DNA of 64,000 nt. Source: Manduca sexta. Its lineage: Eukaryota > Arthropoda > Insecta > Lepidoptera > Sphingidae. The notes under the pieces are model-generated. The model worked only from the letters and a program-made list of their open reading frames with translations. It made no database searches and was not told where the DNA came from. The first letter of the stretch is position 1; each line of letters starts with the position of its first letter. Both the position numbers and the translations under genes were made by a program. The DNA is taken from contig NC_051126.1 of NCBI RefSeq assembly GCF_014839805.1, forward strand, positions 10,672,609 through 10,736,608, read 5' to 3'. Shown here one piece after another: positions 61,842 to 64,000 of the stretch.

Positions 61842-62068
61842 ATGGTTCCTCTGCACATGATGGTAAGTGGAGTGGGGTCCAATAGAATGTCGACTGACGA
61901 CAGTTGATTACCCCTTGGCAGTCGACACAATTATGCCGGCCTGTGGGAACTGGATATACACAGGCTGATTCCGGAACGCGACGCATTTACGTGGGCTACT
62001 ATGACGGGTTTTAACACCTTGTGTACGGTGATCGTTATCCAGGCGAATATAAAATATATCTTAACACC
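61842..62068. repeat. dispersed family D1, full copy
   Basis: GCACATGATGGTAAGTGGAG, GGGGTCCAATAGAATGTCG, CACAATTATGCCGGCCTG, CACCTTGTGTACGGTGATC. Short open frames over it are by-products. Confidence 0.75.
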
Positions 62069-63861
62069 AACAAATCAGCGATTTCCTGCCAAGACCAACA
62101 AAGGTAAGCACTAACCGCTAATACTAAAGCACGTTTTTAAAGCACCGTTTATGAATTATCGTGACAATTCAGTAACCCACGGTCTTATTTCATACTTTAA
62201 CCCAATTGCAAAAAAAATAATAAGTCGATGCTGTGGCTAATGTAACAGTTATTTTGTTCTTTGATCAATGGCACATAAGATTCTCTGGCCGTTCCAGAGA
62301 GACGTGGAATTTAGACAAAAACAAAATAAAAACCCAATTGCAAAGCCGACTCTTGGTAACGCAAAATAATCCTTAAGAAAGGGTTCGCACATAATTTGTT
62401 AGTATTATTAAGCATTTTTTTGTTAAGAACCGTCAGCCGAAGCCAGCGACAGCGCTGTATCAGCTAACAGAGCTCGGGTGATGGATTATACCAATATTTT
62501 GTAGCGACGGACAAAATTTCTCGTTTGTACGCCATTACGGTCTGGTGATGTTTAAGAAATGATCAGATAAAAAAATGAAATTTATGGACTTCAAAAGTCA
62601 CAATGAACTTGGATTTTGGCGATATTTTACGTGGTGTTGCATTAATTGGTATTATTTGTCATTTCTCATCGCTGATTCAAGTACAATTATTTTTAGGTTT
62701 CAACTAAAATTTAAATATTTTGAATACATTTCTCTGTGATAATTTAAAATAATTAATTAATACAAGATCAATGAATGTAATATTTATATTCATACAAAAA
62801 AACAAACACTGCGCTTCATATTATCCAAACTTATCTTATCTTACATGAAGATAGTCTCGAAGTTAATGATACCTTGGTTAAACCACAATATCTTGGTTCA
62901 ACACAGACTTATTTTCTTTTTTCCAGCTTTGTCGATGGAGATACATAGGGCCACAAAATAATCTCTTCAGAATGCTTATTTAATTGCCATTTGATATTAA
63001 GCTGCATTATTACATAACATGTACCTATAGTAAATGAGTAAAACCTTAATCTTTTAAAATTAATACATAACAATTTCCAATTATGTATTTTAAAAAACAT
63101 ACTTGTTTTCTAATTATTAAAAAGATGCAGTGATCATTTTTGTACCAACTTTATAGTATGTTGCTTACAACTACGAAATAAAAAAAATAAATAGTAGTTT
63201 TGGATTACCAATATTATATTTATTTTTTATAATATACTCTAGAAAATCCTGTGCAAAGTTAGAAACTTACATTTTTTTTCCTTTAATTTGAAGCGCAGAT
63301 ACAACATAATGTAAGGCTTGTATAAAATAATTAAACAATAAACAAGTTGCATACAATATATTCAATAGCCAGAGCAGATAACTCGCAATGCACGACGACA
63401 ATCGCGTTCATTATAACGAAGCCCAACTTAGTTTCACTGTGATACATTTGGAACTTTGCATCGTGTGGTCTTACACCCAAAACTTTGGACGAATATTTCG
63501 TAGAAGACGTCATGTAAGGATTTCGTATGCTTAACATTATGCAAGTGTAATATATATTTTAATAGGGAATGTACACAACTCAAAGCTTTGTGAGATAAAA
63601 CAATGACTACATGACCAAGATCAAATCTTACTAATATAAATGCAATTATTTGTGAAGATCTTTGGATGATTGTGAGAACTAAATACAGAAATCGATAAAC
63701 GAATTTTAGTAAAATAAACTACGCAGTAGACCGTGTTTGGGTTATTATAAAATTATCTTTTTATCCCGGAAAACATAATATAGGACTTATTCGAGCTAGG
63801 GTCTCGTATGCAAGCGATGTCTCGCGTAACACCAAGTAGAGAATAAATATGACAATTTAGG
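62069..63861. other. no gene supported; one GC-richer patch
   Basis: 62420-62560 (GTCAGCCGAAGCCAGCGACAG, CTGTATCAGCTAACAGAGC) stands out and is unexplained. The rest is AT-rich. Confidence 0.35.
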
Positions 63862-64000
63862 GGCCATAGTAGCACACGTAAGTGTGTCGCGTTCCGGGAT
63901 CAGCCTGAAAATAACCAGTTTTAAACAGGCCGGCATTATTGTGTCAACTGTCGATGGGTAATCGTCAGTAGACGCTCAATTTGTACCCTACTCCATTTAC
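63862..64000. repeat. dispersed family D1, cut by the window end (inverted)
   Basis: GGGGCCATAGTAGCACACG, GTGTCGCGTTCCGGGATCAG, CAGGCCGGCATTATTGTG. Continues past the end of the window. Confidence 0.65.

Overview
The window looks like a gene-poor, repeat-rich stretch of a lepidopteran (moth or butterfly) nuclear genome. This is inferred from the AT-rich composition, GT-AG introns, insect-type promoter motifs, and dispersed families that resemble common lepidopteran repeats: two tRNA-headed SINEs, RTE-like LINE tails ending in (GAT)n, and short inverted-repeat elements. No tRNA, rRNA or CRISPR array was seen.

Only a few host genes are supported. (1) A complete three-exon GMC-family FAD oxidoreductase lies on the minus strand (40231 to 36962). 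Its exons join in frame to 608 codons plus stop. (2) A two-exon gene on the plus strand (44156-45258) encodes an unrecognised 152-residue protein with a signal peptide. It becomes visible only when a nine-base first coding exon is joined to the second. (3) A minus-strand exon at 3479-3270 carries a start codon and signal peptide and ends at a perfect GTGAGT donor. A GC-rich candidate non-coding first exon with a DRE-type promoter motif at about 23.8 kb could belong to the same gene, which would run off the left edge. (4) A weak candidate internal exon lies at 27054-27105.

The largest mobile element is a decayed Jockey/CR1-type non-LTR retrotransposon at about 49.0-53.9 kb. ORF1 is intact, the endonuclease/reverse transcriptase frame is broken at least six times, and the 3' end is an A-rich simple repeat.

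Elsewhere are SINE-A copies (tail with TATG repeats), SINE-B copies (tail with GAT repeats), a third SINE with a perfect 16-bp target duplication, and short 5'-truncated LINE ends. The SINE-A tail matches one LINE end in the window and the SINE-B tail matches a different, RTE-type LINE end. This suggests two separate LINE-SINE mobilisation pairs. There are also three hAT-type MITEs with 8-bp near-duplications, a Tc1/mariner-type MITE, a candidate piggyBac-type MITE, several long foldback elements, and two arrays of tandemly amplified SINE/LINE tails.

Layout: 1-3.5 kb, SINEs and the signal-peptide exon; 3.5-23.4 kb, repeat-filled sequence without supported genes; 23.5-23.8 kb, promoter and first-exon candidate; 24-36 kb, MITEs and AT-rich DNA; 36.3-40.3 kb, foldback element and GMC gene; 43.4-45.4 kb, hAT MITE and secreted-protein gene; 49-53.9 kb, LINE; 54-64 kb, SINE, tandem-repeat and dispersed-repeat DNA.
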